DNA of 9,330 nt from Cellulomonas sp. (GTDB taxonomy: Bacteria; Actinomycetota; Actinomycetes; Actinomycetales; Cellulomonadaceae). The notes below the pieces were generated by a model that searched no databases, was not told the origin of the DNA, and saw only the letters and a program-made list of their open reading frames with translations. Shown here one piece after another: positions 1 through 5,532 of this stretch (its first letter is position 1; each line of letters starts with the position of its first letter). The stretch covers positions 1 to 9,330 of the forward strand of contig DAIDJQ010000168.1 of assembly GCA_027451305.1 (NCBI GenBank), given 5' to 3'. The position numbers and the translations under genes were made by a program.

Positions 1-2
1 CC

Positions 3-428
3 CGGCAGCGGCGCACGCCCGGGGTCGCCGCGGTCAGCCTGGCGAGCGCCGCGGTGCTCGTCCCGTGGATCGTCGACCTGACCCGATCCCTCCCGCAGAC
101 CTACCTGCTCACCGGCTGGAGCGGCGCCTGGGTGGGCTTCGACCTGCTCCTGATGGGTGTGCTGGCCACCACGGGGCTCCTGGCCCGCCGCCGCCACCCG
201 CTGTGGCCGTCGGTGGCGTTCGCCTCCGCCGCACTGCTGGTGGCCGACGCCTGGTTCGACGTCATGACGTCCGGTGCCGGCGGCCTGCTGGTACCCGTGC
301 TCAGTGCGGCACTGCTCGAGCTGCCGCTCGCCGCGCTGCTGGTCCGGCACGCCGTGCGCGCCGTCGCACCGCAGCGCGCGGTGGTGCCCGTCACCACCCA
401 GCCGGAGGGAGCCGCCGCCGAGGGCTGA
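3..428 (+). CDS. Multi-spanning membrane protein of unknown function (5' end outside window)
   Basis: The reading frame is open from the first full codon at position 3 to a TGA at 426-428, so the gene begins upstream of the window. A GTG at 54 lies inside a hydrophobic segment and would cut it, so it is probably not the start. The visible 141 residues hold about four hydrophobic segments: one ending near VLVPWIVDL, one around WVGFDLLLMGVLATTGLLA, one around SVAFASAALLVADAWFDV, and one around LLELPLAALLV. They are separated by short loops, with an Arg-rich loop (ARRRHP) after the second. The tail is a short Ala/Pro/Glu-rich stretch. The ADAWFDV motif resembles small uncharacterised integral membrane proteins of actinobacteria. 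I infer no function. The gene is convergent with the PLDc_N-type gene, and a strong hairpin lies between them. Confidence 0.75.
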   Translation, partial: RQRRTPGVAAVSLASAAVLVPWIVDLTRSLPQTYLLTGWSGAWVGFDLLLMGVLATTGLLARRRHPLWPSVAFASAALLVADAWFDVMTSGAGGLLVPVLSAALLELPLAALLVRHAVRAVAPQRAVVPVTTQPEGAAAEG

Positions 429-472
429 GGACGGAGCGCGCGTGCCGGGGAGGGCCGGCACCGCTGCGCACG

Positions 473-511
473 CGAGGGGGCCCACCGGATCTGTCCCGGC
501 GGGCCCCCTCG
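473..511. terminator. Strong GC-rich hairpin between convergent genes (likely bidirectional terminator)
   Basis: An 11-bp perfect stem pairs 473-483 (CGAGGGGGCCC) with 501-511 (GGGCCCCCTCG). It continues after one mismatch with CCGG at 485-488 pairing CCGG at 496-499, leaving a 7-nt loop. A second, smaller hairpin sits just before it at 442-461 (GTGCCGG paired with CCGGCAC). No clear T-run follows on either strand, which is common for actinobacterial terminators. The position between two convergent stop codons (428 and 574) supports termination in both directions. Confidence 0.7.
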
Positions 512-573
512 TCGTACCGACCGCGCTCCTCAGCCGTCGTGGCCCGGAGCGATGCCGACGGGCTGGTGCGGGC

Positions 574-786
574 TCAGCGCCGGGGACCGCGCTGCGGGCG
601 CCCGAGGGTGAACCAGGCGATCCCGCCGACGACGCTGCCGAGGATGAGCAGCACCGTCCAGACCGGGCGCGTGAACGTGCGGACGTCGCGTTCGGGTGTG
701 CGCGAGAAGTCGACGAGGCAGTAGGCCCAGAAGGCGAGCGCGACGAGGACGACCAGCGTCGGGACCCAGCTGGACGAGCCGGTCAT
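574..786 (-). CDS. Small PLDc_N-type two-helix membrane protein (70 aa)
   Basis: This 70-residue protein has two hydrophobic helices, at about residues 7-25 and 42-60. They are linked by the loop DFSRTPERDVRTFTRPVW and followed by GGIAWFTLGRP and a basic tail. This matches the PLDc_N (phospholipase D nuclease N-terminal) family: an N-terminal membrane hairpin found on cardiolipin synthases and as stand-alone actinobacterial proteins. Here no catalytic HKD domain follows, so it is not an enzyme on its own and its role is unknown. The ATG at 786 has a GAGG Shine-Dalgarno-like sequence 7 nt upstream, which supports this start. The stop is TGA at 576-574. It appears monocistronic, lying downstream of the TRIC-family gene on the same strand with about 170 bp between them. 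Confidence 0.85.
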   Translation of the reverse strand: MTGSSSWVPTLVVLVALAFWAYCLVDFSRTPERDVRTFTRPVWTVLLILGSVVGGIAWFTLGRPQRGPRR

Positions 787-827
787 GCTCCGACCTCACG
801 CTGCACGCCCGCCCTCGCCACGCCCCC

Positions 828-833
828 ATGCTA
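828..833 (-). promoter_or_regulatory. Candidate -10 element for the PLDc_N-type gene
   Basis: The minus strand reads TAGCAT here, fitting the actinobacterial TANNNT -10 pattern. It would give a 5' leader of about 35 nt before the ATG at 786, which agrees with the Shine-Dalgarno-like sequence there. No convincing -35 hexamer is visible, so this rests on the -10 and its position. Confidence 0.3.
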
Positions 834-886
834 GGAGCCACGCCGGCGGCGCCCCGCCCTTCCGCTCCCACGCTGCGCTGCGTCCC

Positions 887-955
887 GGTGCCGCGCGTCG
901 GCTGCGGCGCCATGCACCCGGCCGTTCCCTGCACCGTCCGGAACCGGGCCGGTGC
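887..955 (-). terminator. Two hairpins just after the TRIC-family stop codon (possible terminator)
   Basis: GCACCG at 931-936 pairs with CGGTGC at 950-955, touching the TAG stop. A second stem of 8 bp with one G.U pair joins 887-894 (GGTGCCGC) to 904-911 (GCGGCGCC). Neither is followed by a clear T-run on the minus strand. The location in the TRIC-to-PLDc_N gap makes termination plausible but not certain. Confidence 0.35.
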
Positions 956-1623
956 TACTCCCGGTCCCGCCGCCGCAGCGGCAGCGTCGCGGGGTCGAAG
1001 AGCACGCCGTGCGGCAGCATCCAGCCACGCCACCGCGAGACGAGCACACCGACCGCAGCGACGGTGGTCGCCGTGACCAGTCCGACGACCGGCCGCCCGG
1101 ACGTCTCGATGGCGACCATCACGCCGCTGCCGACCAGCGCCCAGGTGGCGTAGAGGGTGTTCCCGCCGAAGATGGCCGGCACCCGGGAGAGCGCGATGTC
1201 CCGGATGGCCCCACCGCCGACCGCGGTGACGGTGCCGAGCAGGATGGCCGGCAACCAGCTCAGGCCGCTGAGCAGGGTCTTCTGCGCACCGACGGCGGAC
1301 CACGCCCCCAGTGCCAGCGCGTCGACCACCGGGAACACCCGGTCCCACAACCGGCCCTCGAAGCGGACGGCGAACGCGACACCGGCCGCGGCCAACGCAG
1401 TCACCAGGTAGGAGTAGTCCGTCAGCGCGACGGGCGGCCCCTTCTGCAGCAGCACGTCGCGCAGCAGCCCGCCGCCGAGCCCGGACAGGATCGCCAGCAC
1501 GGCGAAGCCGATGGGGTCCAGGTTGTGCCGGCGTGCCACGGCCCCGCCGAGCAGGGCGTTCGCCGCGACGCCGATCAGGTCCAGCGCGCGCAGCGCCTCC
1601 CCCACCGTCGACGCTCCCGTCAC
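955..1623 (-). CDS. TRIC / UPF0126 family membrane protein
   Basis: The protein belongs to the trimeric intracellular cation (TRIC) channel family, formerly UPF0126 (YadS/YicG-like). These are seven-helix membrane proteins built from two internal repeats; bacterial members form trimers that conduct cations. Each repeat carries the signature GGGxxRD: GGGLLRD at residues 50-56 and GGGAIRD at 136-142. Hydrophobic helices fill residues 12 to 195, and a short charged tail ends in RRRDRE. From the GTG at 1623 the length is 222 aa, about the family norm. The frame is open to an upstream start at 1797, but that extension is polar, Arg/Ser-rich and overlaps the divergent small gene. I chose GTG 1623 because TACCGT lies exactly 7 nt upstream, as expected for a leaderless transcript. 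A GTG at 1632 is the alternative. Family assignment is firm; ion specificity in vivo is unknown. Confidence 0.9.
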   Translation of the reverse strand: MTGASTVGEALRALDLIGVAANALLGGAVARRHNLDPIGFAVLAILSGLGGGLLRDVLLQKGPPVALTDYSYLVTALAAAGVAFAVRFEGRLWDRVFPVVDALALGAWSAVGAQKTLLSGLSWLPAILLGTVTAVGGGAIRDIALSRVPAIFGGNTLYATWALVGSGVMVAIETSGRPVVGLVTATTVAAVGVLVSRWRGWMLPHGVLFDPATLPLRRRDRE

Positions 1624-1630
1624 GAGCGCC

Positions 1631-1636
1631 ACGGTA
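1631..1636 (-). promoter_or_regulatory. -10 element of a leaderless promoter for the TRIC-family gene
   Basis: The minus strand reads TACCGT, matching TANNNT, and is followed by 7 nt and then the GTG at 1623. Transcription would begin at or next to the start codon. No good TTGACA-like -35 is seen; the region where it would lie is covered by the inverted repeat at 1639-1661. Confidence 0.5.
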
Positions 1637-1638
1637 GC

Positions 1639-1661
1639 CGTCGCCTCGCACGGAGGCGACG
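1639..1661. promoter_or_regulatory. 9-bp perfect inverted repeat, candidate operator in the divergent promoter region
   Basis: CGTCGCCTC at 1639-1647 and GAGGCGACG at 1653-1661 are perfect inverted copies around a 5-nt spacer. The element sits immediately upstream of the TRIC-family -10, over the -35 zone. The right half-site core GAGGCGAC recurs at 1704-1711, about 31 bp upstream of the -10 of the divergent small gene. This could be the site of a dimeric regulator acting on both genes. No regulator is identified, and GC-rich DNA yields palindromes by chance more often than balanced DNA. Confidence 0.4.
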
Positions 1662-1742
1662 ACGACACCGACCGGCGGCCGCTCCCGACGGGCTCCTCGG
1701 TCCGAGGCGACCCCGAGGTGCGCCCGGCACCGGGGTGGGCGC

Positions 1743-1748
1743 TACGGT
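1743..1748 (+). promoter_or_regulatory. -10 element of a leaderless promoter for the 57-aa putative zinc-binding protein
   Basis: TACGGT matches TANNNT and is followed by 7 nt and then the ATG at 1756. This is the same arrangement as at the divergent TRIC-family gene. No Shine-Dalgarno sequence is visible, which agrees with a leaderless message. The -35 region is not recognisable. Confidence 0.5.
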
Positions 1749-1755
1749 CCTCGGC

Positions 1756-1929
1756 ATGGCCCTCGACCCGAAGCCCGAGCCGTGCGCGTGGTGTCACTGG
1801 CCGGTCCGCCTAGTGCCGGCACCCCGGGACGCGGACGAGCCGGCAGCCGAGGCCGAGACCGGACGAGTCCGCCAGTGCACCAACCCGTGGTGCCCGACGC
1901 GCCGGCCAGGCTTCGGCGTCGCGCCGTAG
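1756..1929 (+). CDS. Small four-cysteine (putative zinc-binding) protein, 57 aa
   Basis: A 57-residue protein runs from ATG 1756 to TAG 1927-1929. It has two Cys pairs, C10-x2-C13 (CAWC) and C41-x4-C46 (CTNPWC), joined by an acidic linker (about residues 24-35, DADEPAAEAE). Tryptophans sit beside both pairs (WCHWPVRL and NPWCPTRRPG). The layout looks like a single small zinc ribbon or knuckle, but the metal and the role are inference. The frame is open far upstream, into sequence antisense to the TRIC-family gene. The ATG is preferred because it gives a compact Cys-bearing protein and has TACGGT 7 nt upstream. I do not recognise a named family. It is divergent from the TRIC-family gene and ends about 130 bp before the 3' end of tRNA-Ala on the other strand. 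Confidence 0.65.
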   Translation: MALDPKPEPCAWCHWPVRLVPAPRDADEPAAEAETGRVRQCTNPWCPTRRPGFGVAP

Positions 1930-1949
1930 CGCTGTTCGCCCGAGATGTC

Positions 1950-1978
1950 CGCAGCACGCAGACCCGCAGCACGCAGAC
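1950..1978. repeat. Short tandem direct repeat (two 14-bp copies, period 15)
   Basis: CGCAGCACGCAGAC occurs at 1950-1963 and again at 1965-1978, separated by a single C. A further imperfect pair, AGGACGAGC/AGGACGAGA, follows at 1991-2008. The repeats lie between the small cysteine protein's stop codon and the tRNA terminator. They probably reflect local slippage; no function is evident. Confidence 0.6.
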
Positions 1979-2009
1979 GCCGTCCGGCGCAGGACGAGCA
2001 GGACGAGAA

Positions 2010-2051
2010 AGACCCCGCCCGACGCGCATCTGCGCTGGTCGGACGGGGTCT
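2010..2051 (-). terminator. Intrinsic terminator of tRNA-Ala
   Basis: On the minus strand just past the tRNA 3' end, 2051-2038 pairs with 2023-2010: a 14-bp stem with one mismatch. The loop contains a further GCGC/GCGC pairing. It is followed by TTCTCG, a short T-containing tract. A smaller alternative hairpin (GACGGG 2042-2047 with CCCGTC 2052-2057) overlaps its first arm. Position, stem strength and the trailing Ts make this a good terminator candidate for the single tRNA. Confidence 0.65.
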
Positions 2052-2059
2052 CCCGTCGG

Positions 2060-2134
<75 letters not shown>

Positions 2135-2147
2135 TTGAGCGGGCTAC

Positions 2148-2176
2148 AGATTAGCACCCACGACGCGCTCGGCGAA
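2148..2176 (-). promoter_or_regulatory. Promoter of tRNA-Ala
   Basis: The minus strand has TAATCT at 2153-2148 preceded by TGC, an extended -10 element. A weak -35 (TTCGCC, 2176-2171) lies 17 bp upstream. The predicted start falls a few nucleotides before the mature tRNA 5' end at 2134. Confidence 0.5.
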
Positions 2177-2206
2177 CTCGGACACGGGCCCGCCCTGGGA
2201 CCGCGA

Positions 2207-2236
2207 GGGACCGCCGCCCTCCGGCCTCGGCGGCCC
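2207..2236 (-). terminator. Hairpin directly after the glpR stop codon
   Basis: GGCGGCCC at 2229-2236 pairs with GGG-A-CCGCC at 2207-2215, giving 8 bp with a one-base bulge. It begins immediately after the TGA of glpR on the minus strand. No T-run follows. It probably ends the glpR transcript ahead of the tRNA promoter. Confidence 0.4.
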
Positions 2237-3472
2237 TCACTCCCCCGCCGCGCGCCGCTTCGCCAGCACCGCGTTCAGGTCGATGCTGCCGGTGGTCTGC
2301 ACCGGCGCGACGGGGGTGCGCACCTCCCCGTCGTCGAGCACGCCGGGTGCCGTGGTGTCCCCCACCCGGACGGCGGTCGACCCCTCGACCTCGCCCAGAG
2401 CCGCCGGCTCCCGGCGCGGTGCCGCCGGCTTCATCGTGTACGTCGGCCGCGGCACCGGGATCGGCTCCCAACGGTCGTCGTCACCCGCCTCGTCGGAGCC
2501 CGACGCGGGCTGCGCGGATGACGACCGGCGGTCGGCCCTCGCCGTCGCGTCGGCCGACGTCCCGGCCGCCGGACCGGTCGCAGGCACCGCACCGGTCGCG
2601 TGCCGCACGGTCGCACCCCGCTCGCCACGGTCGGCGACGACGGTGGAGAACATCTGCGTCGAGGTGTCGGAGGGGTGCACGGCGCGTCCCGTCACCAGCG
2701 GCTGGTCGGCGGTGCTGCGGGCGACCCGCGCGGGCGGGGCAGCCGGATCGGGTGCGGCCACGGCGCGCCGCTCACCGGTCACGAGCCCGGCGCGGCGCGC
2801 GGCGGCGACAGCACGGGTCGAGCCGCTGCGGGGCGCTGCAGCCAGCTGCTCCTGCTCGGCGATCTGCGCAGCCAGCCCGGCATCCATCCGACGCCCGGAG
2901 ACGACGGCCCGACGGCCGAGGCCGAGCACGCTCGCCAGCAGCACGGTCGGCACGACGCCGGCCACCAGGCTGACCGCCGGTGCGGCCGCCACGACGCCCC
3001 AGCCGACGAGCGTGGCGGCCACGAGAAGGCCGGCGAGGATGCCGCGGCGCCGAGCGGCGGCGGCGCGGCGCGCGGCTGCGGCGGTCCGAGCGGCGCGCGC
3101 CTGCGCGGCGCGGCGTGCGGCGTCGGCGGTGCTGCGCTCCGGCGTGGCGTGCGGTCGGTCCACGGTGCTGCCTCCAGTCCCTGCGCCGGCGACCAGCGCC
3201 GGAGTGCCCTTGCCCGGGGTCAGCAGCCCCGTCGTGCCCGCATGCCAGGTGCCCGGTCGCGGCGCCCGGGCCGTGCGCAGCACCCGGGCCGACCTGCGGT
3301 CGTCGGCCCCGGCGTCCCCGCTGGTCACCGCGACCACCCGGAGCGCCTCGGAGTACCGGTCGTCCACCCTCGACTCGAGGAGCTGCTGGCGGTGCCGCAG
3401 CTTGCCCGGCACCAGGTACGCCACCCACAGGCCCACCAGCGCGAGCGCCACCGGGCCTGCAAGATCGTTCAC
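2237..3472 (-). CDS. glpR: GlpR/SepX-type membrane protein (gephyrin-like Glp receptor), cell division
   Basis: This 411-aa protein fits the actinobacterial GlpR/SepX family. In Corynebacterium, GlpR is the membrane receptor of the gephyrin-like protein Glp and links it to division and polar growth; SepX is the Streptomyces relative needed for stable septa. Residues 4-21 form an N-terminal helix, followed by VPGKLRHR and DDRYSEALRV, a conserved basic stretch. Residues 118-143 are an Ala/Arg-rich helix. Two adjacent hydrophobic segments lie at about 144-163 and 164-185. The long C-terminal half is low in complexity except for WEPIPVPRPTYTMKP at 335-349, which resembles the W-P-V-P-x-P-T-Y motif of the family. 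I chose GTG 3472 because it starts just before the first helix and TACCGT lies 6 nt upstream; the earlier frame start at 3511 only adds polar residues. It sits downstream of glp and rimJ on the same strand. Family placement is strong; function is by homology. Confidence 0.85.
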   Translation of the reverse strand: MNDLAGPVALALVGLWVAYLVPGKLRHRQQLLESRVDDRYSEALRVVAVTSGDAGADDRRSARVLRTARAPRPGTWHAGTTGLLTPGKGTPALVAGAGTGGSTVDRPHATPERSTADAARRAAQARAARTAAAARRAAAARRRGILAGLLVAATLVGWGVVAAAPAVSLVAGVVPTVLLASVLGLGRRAVVSGRRMDAGLAAQIAEQEQLAAAPRSGSTRAVAAARRAGLVTGERRAVAAPDPAAPPARVARSTADQPLVTGRAVHPSDTSTQMFSTVVADRGERGATVRHATGAVPATGPAAGTSADATARADRRSSSAQPASGSDEAGDDDRWEPIPVPRPTYTMKPAAPRREPAALGEVEGSTAVRVGDTTAPGVLDDGEVRTPVAPVQTTGSIDLNAVLAKRRAAGE

Positions 3473-3478
3473 GTCTAG

Positions 3479-3484
3479 ACGGTA
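3479..3484 (-). promoter_or_regulatory. -10 element of a leaderless promoter for glpR
   Basis: The minus strand reads TACCGT, 6 nt before the GTG at 3472. With the hairpin just upstream, this suggests that glpR has its own transcript in addition to any read-through from glp-rimJ. No clear -35 is seen. Confidence 0.5.
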
Positions 3485-3499
3485 GGGGGCGGTCCGGTG

Positions 3500-3523
3500 C
3501 ACGCCGGGCACGCGCCCGGCGTG
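3500..3523. terminator. 10-bp perfect hairpin between rimJ-like gene and glpR (terminator or operator)
   Basis: CACGCCGGGC at 3500-3509 and GCCCGGCGTG at 3514-3523 are perfect inverted copies around a 4-nt loop. The hairpin starts 4 bp past the rimJ-like stop codon and ends 16 bp before the glpR -10 element, over the expected -35. There is no T-run. It could attenuate glp-rimJ transcription, or serve as an operator for glpR. Confidence 0.5.
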
Positions 3524-3527
3524 TCGG

Positions 3528-4136
3528 TCAGCGCGGGTGCGCGGCCTGGTACCGGCGCCAGCGGGCCAGCAGCCCGTCCGGCACCTCCTCCACCGTCAGC
3601 GCGAAGCTGCGGTGGTCGGCCCACGTGCCGCGGATGTGCAGGTAGCGACGGCGCAGCCCCTCGTCGCGCAGCCCCAGCTTCTCCACCACGCGCAGCGACG
3701 GGCCGTTCTCGGGCCGGATGTTCACCTCGATGCGGTGCAGGCCGAGCTCGTTGAAGCAGTGGTCGGTGGCGAGCGCCACGGCGGTCGGGGTGATGCCGCG
3801 ACCGGCGACGTGCTCGGACACCCAGTAGCCGATGGCGGCCGACCGCAGCGAGCCGTAGATGATCGAGGAGACCGTCAGCTGCCCCACGAGCTCACCGGCG
3901 TACTCCACACCGAACGGCAGCGCGGACCCCTCCCGCGCCTGGGCGGACAGGGACCGGACGAACTGGCCGAAGGTCGGCCGCAGGCCCGGCACCGGCACCG
4001 GGCTGGTCGCGTCCCACGGCTCCAGCCAGCCGGCGTTCACCGCCCGCAGGTTCATCCACGCCCGCTGGTCGGTCCGCCGCATCGGCCGCAGCCGCACGTC
4101 GCCCTCCGTCAGCACGGCAGGCCAGCCCGGTGCCAT
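3528..4136 (-). CDS. rimJ: RimJ/RimL-type GNAT N-acetyltransferase
   Basis: This 202-aa protein belongs to the GNAT acetyltransferases of the RimJ/RimL type, which transfer acetyl from acetyl-CoA to protein N-termini, classically ribosomal proteins. VRLRPMRRTDQRAW at 14-27 is the usual family opening. IGYWVSEHVAGRGITP at 102-117 holds the acetyl-CoA pyrophosphate-binding loop (R/Q-x-x-G-x-G/A). NIRPENGPSLRVVEKLGL at 139-156 is the following motif B, and the end (RGTWADHRSFALT) is also typical. The ATG overlaps the glp stop codon (TGATG) and has GGAGGGG just upstream, so translation is coupled to glp. An open frame reaches 4343 but lies within glp. The real substrate is unknown. Its constant place between glp and glpR in actinobacteria hints at a link with that module, but this is inference. 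Confidence 0.9.
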   Translation of the reverse strand: MAPGWPAVLTEGDVRLRPMRRTDQRAWMNLRAVNAGWLEPWDATSPVPVPGLRPTFGQFVRSLSAQAREGSALPFGVEYAGELVGQLTVSSIIYGSLRSAAIGYWVSEHVAGRGITPTAVALATDHCFNELGLHRIEVNIRPENGPSLRVVEKLGLRDEGLRRRYLHIRGTWADHRSFALTVEEVPDGLLARWRRYQAAHPR

Positions 4137-5374
4137 CACCCCTCCAGGACCATGCAGTGCACCACCTGACCCGGGTGCACGACGACGTCGGCCTCCGGCA
4201 CCACGGCCAGCGCGTTCGCCTGCGCGAGCCCCAGGATCGACGGTGCCGCCGGATCGCCCAGCGGCGTGGCACGGTACCCCTCCTCGGGGGCGCCCAGCAC
4301 CGTGGCCGGGACGAACTGGCGCAGCCCGGCCGGCGACGTCCACCCCGTGTCGACGGCAGCGGCGACCGACGGCCGGAACACCTCGGTCCGCCCGGCCATC
4401 TGGCGCAGCGCGGGCCGGACGAACACCTCGAAGGCGACCTGCGCCGCCACCGGGTGCCCCGGCAGCGCGAACAGCGGCACGGCACGGTCACGGCCCAGCT
4501 CGCCGCCCACCGACCCGAACCCGTGCCTCGGCCCGGGCGTCATCGCCACGTGGTCCAGCCGGACGCCGCCGAGCGAGGCGAGCACGTCCTTGACCGTGTC
4601 GTGCACCAGCTCCGACAGGCCACCGGCGAGCACCACCATGTCCGCACGCACCAGCTGGTCCTCGAGCGCCTCGCGCAGCACCGCGCGGTCGTCCGGCACC
4701 AGCCCCACCCGGACCGCGAGCGCGCCCGCGTCCCGGACCGCGGCCTCCAGAGCGTGCCCGTCCGCCTCGAACACCCGCCCGTCGCCGGCCGAGACCGGCG
4801 GCACGCCCTTCGTCGGCGGCTCGACCAGCTCGTCGCCGACCGCGAGCAGCACCACGCGCGGGGTGGGGTGCACCCGCAGCCGGCCCCGCCCCATCGCCGC
4901 GGCCAGCGCCAGCTGACGGGCGCCCAGTCGCGTCCCGGCGCGCAGCACCAGCTCGCCCGCGGGCACGTCCGCACCGACGGACCGCACGTGCTGACCGGGC
5001 CGCACACCACCGGCCAGGTTCACCGTGGCGGTGCCGCGGTCGGTCGCCTCGACCGGCACCACCGCGTCGGCACCCGACGGCAGGGGCGCTCCGGAGGCGA
5101 TCCGCACGGCCTGGCCCGGGACCTGCCGGAGCCCGGGGGCGGACGACGCGCGCAGGTCGTGCGCCACCGGCAGCGCCGACCCGCCCGGGGCGACGTCCGC
5201 TGCGATCACCGCGTACCCGTCCAACGCCGCGACCGCGACCGGCGGCACGGCGAGGCCGGCCGTGACGTCCTCCGCGAGGATGGCGCCCATGGCGTCGTGG
5301 AGCACCACGTCGAGGGGGGAGACCGGTCCCACCGCGGACATCACCGCAGCCAGCTGGTCCTGCACCGATCTCAT
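4136..5374 (-). CDS. glp: Gephyrin-like MoeA-family protein Glp
   Basis: This 412-aa protein has full-length MoeA/gephyrin architecture. It shows ALDGYAV (50-56), RIASGAPLPSGADAVVPVE (91-109), GTRLGA (147-152), GDELVEP (180-186), the MPT-binding core AGGLSELVHDTVKDVL (250-265), LPGHPVA (304-310), and a C-terminal beta domain ending at VVHCMVLEG. MoeA inserts molybdate into adenylated molybdopterin; actinobacterial Glp is instead known in Corynebacterium to bind FtsZ and the membrane receptor GlpR. Here several catalytic-type motifs differ: MTPGPRHGFG replaces the KPGKP-type loop, LPGHPVA replaces LPGNPVS, and FEADGHAL stands where D-x-N is usual. Asp259 of the core is kept. This favours a Glp role over Mo insertion. 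ATG 5374 is preferred over ATG 5383 because CACAAT lies 7 nt upstream and MRSVQDQL is a typical opening. No other molybdenum-cofactor gene is in the window. Confidence 0.9.
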   Translation of the reverse strand: MRSVQDQLAAVMSAVGPVSPLDVVLHDAMGAILAEDVTAGLAVPPVAVAALDGYAVIAADVAPGGSALPVAHDLRASSAPGLRQVPGQAVRIASGAPLPSGADAVVPVEATDRGTATVNLAGGVRPGQHVRSVGADVPAGELVLRAGTRLGARQLALAAAMGRGRLRVHPTPRVVLLAVGDELVEPPTKGVPPVSAGDGRVFEADGHALEAAVRDAGALAVRVGLVPDDRAVLREALEDQLVRADMVVLAGGLSELVHDTVKDVLASLGGVRLDHVAMTPGPRHGFGSVGGELGRDRAVPLFALPGHPVAAQVAFEVFVRPALRQMAGRTEVFRPSVAAAVDTGWTSPAGLRQFVPATVLGAPEEGYRATPLGDPAAPSILGLAQANALAVVPEADVVVHPGQVVHCMVLEG

Positions 5375-5381
5375 GCGCGGC

Positions 5382-5387
5382 ATTGTG
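5382..5387 (-). promoter_or_regulatory. -10 element of a leaderless promoter for glp-rimJ
   Basis: The minus strand reads CACAAT, a good match to TATAAT except at the first two T/A positions, 7 nt before ATG 5374. It overlaps the alternative ATG at 5383, which would therefore lie upstream of the transcript start. No clear -35 is seen. Confidence 0.45.
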
Positions 5388-5519
5388 CCCCGCCCGCGGC
5401 CGACGGTCGCACCCGCCGCACCGCCTCCGGCCCGCTGCCGCAGCACTCACAGGGCCGACACCCGACGATCCCGCGCCGGGAACGCCGTGGGCGCGACGGC
5501 GGACCGCCACCCGGTTTGC

Positions 5520-5525
5520 GACACT
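5520..5525 (+). promoter_or_regulatory. -10-like element before the 5-FCL gene
   Basis: GACACT, which differs from TANNNT only at the first base, lies 7 nt before ATG 5533. There is no Shine-Dalgarno sequence, so a leaderless message is likely. The -35 is not evident; TTGCGA at 5515-5520 abuts the element and is too close to serve. Confidence 0.35.
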
Positions 5526-5532
5526 GTGGTCC

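Noticed and set aside
1624..1797. N-terminal extension of the TRIC-family protein to 280 aa
   Set aside because: The added residues are polar and unlike the family, the extension overlaps the divergent gene, and a leaderless -10 marks GTG 1623.
1950..1978. Possible CRISPR or iteron array
   Set aside because: Only two 14-bp copies with a 1-bp gap; there are no spacers, further units, cas genes or replication genes.
2283..3485. Long open frame on the + strand (400 codons) opposite glpR
   Set aside because: Compositionally biased and motif-free. The minus-strand frame has membrane helices and the conserved Trp-Pro-Tyr motif.
5498..5508. Palindrome GGCGGACCGCC upstream of the 5-FCL gene
   Set aside because: Arms of 5 bp around one base are expected by chance at this GC content, and no second copy was seen nearby.
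5375..5532. Molybdenum-cofactor or folate (THF) riboswitch between glp and 5-FCL
   Set aside because: Both genes appear leaderless, leaving no 5' UTR for a riboswitch, and no aptamer-like structure was recognised.
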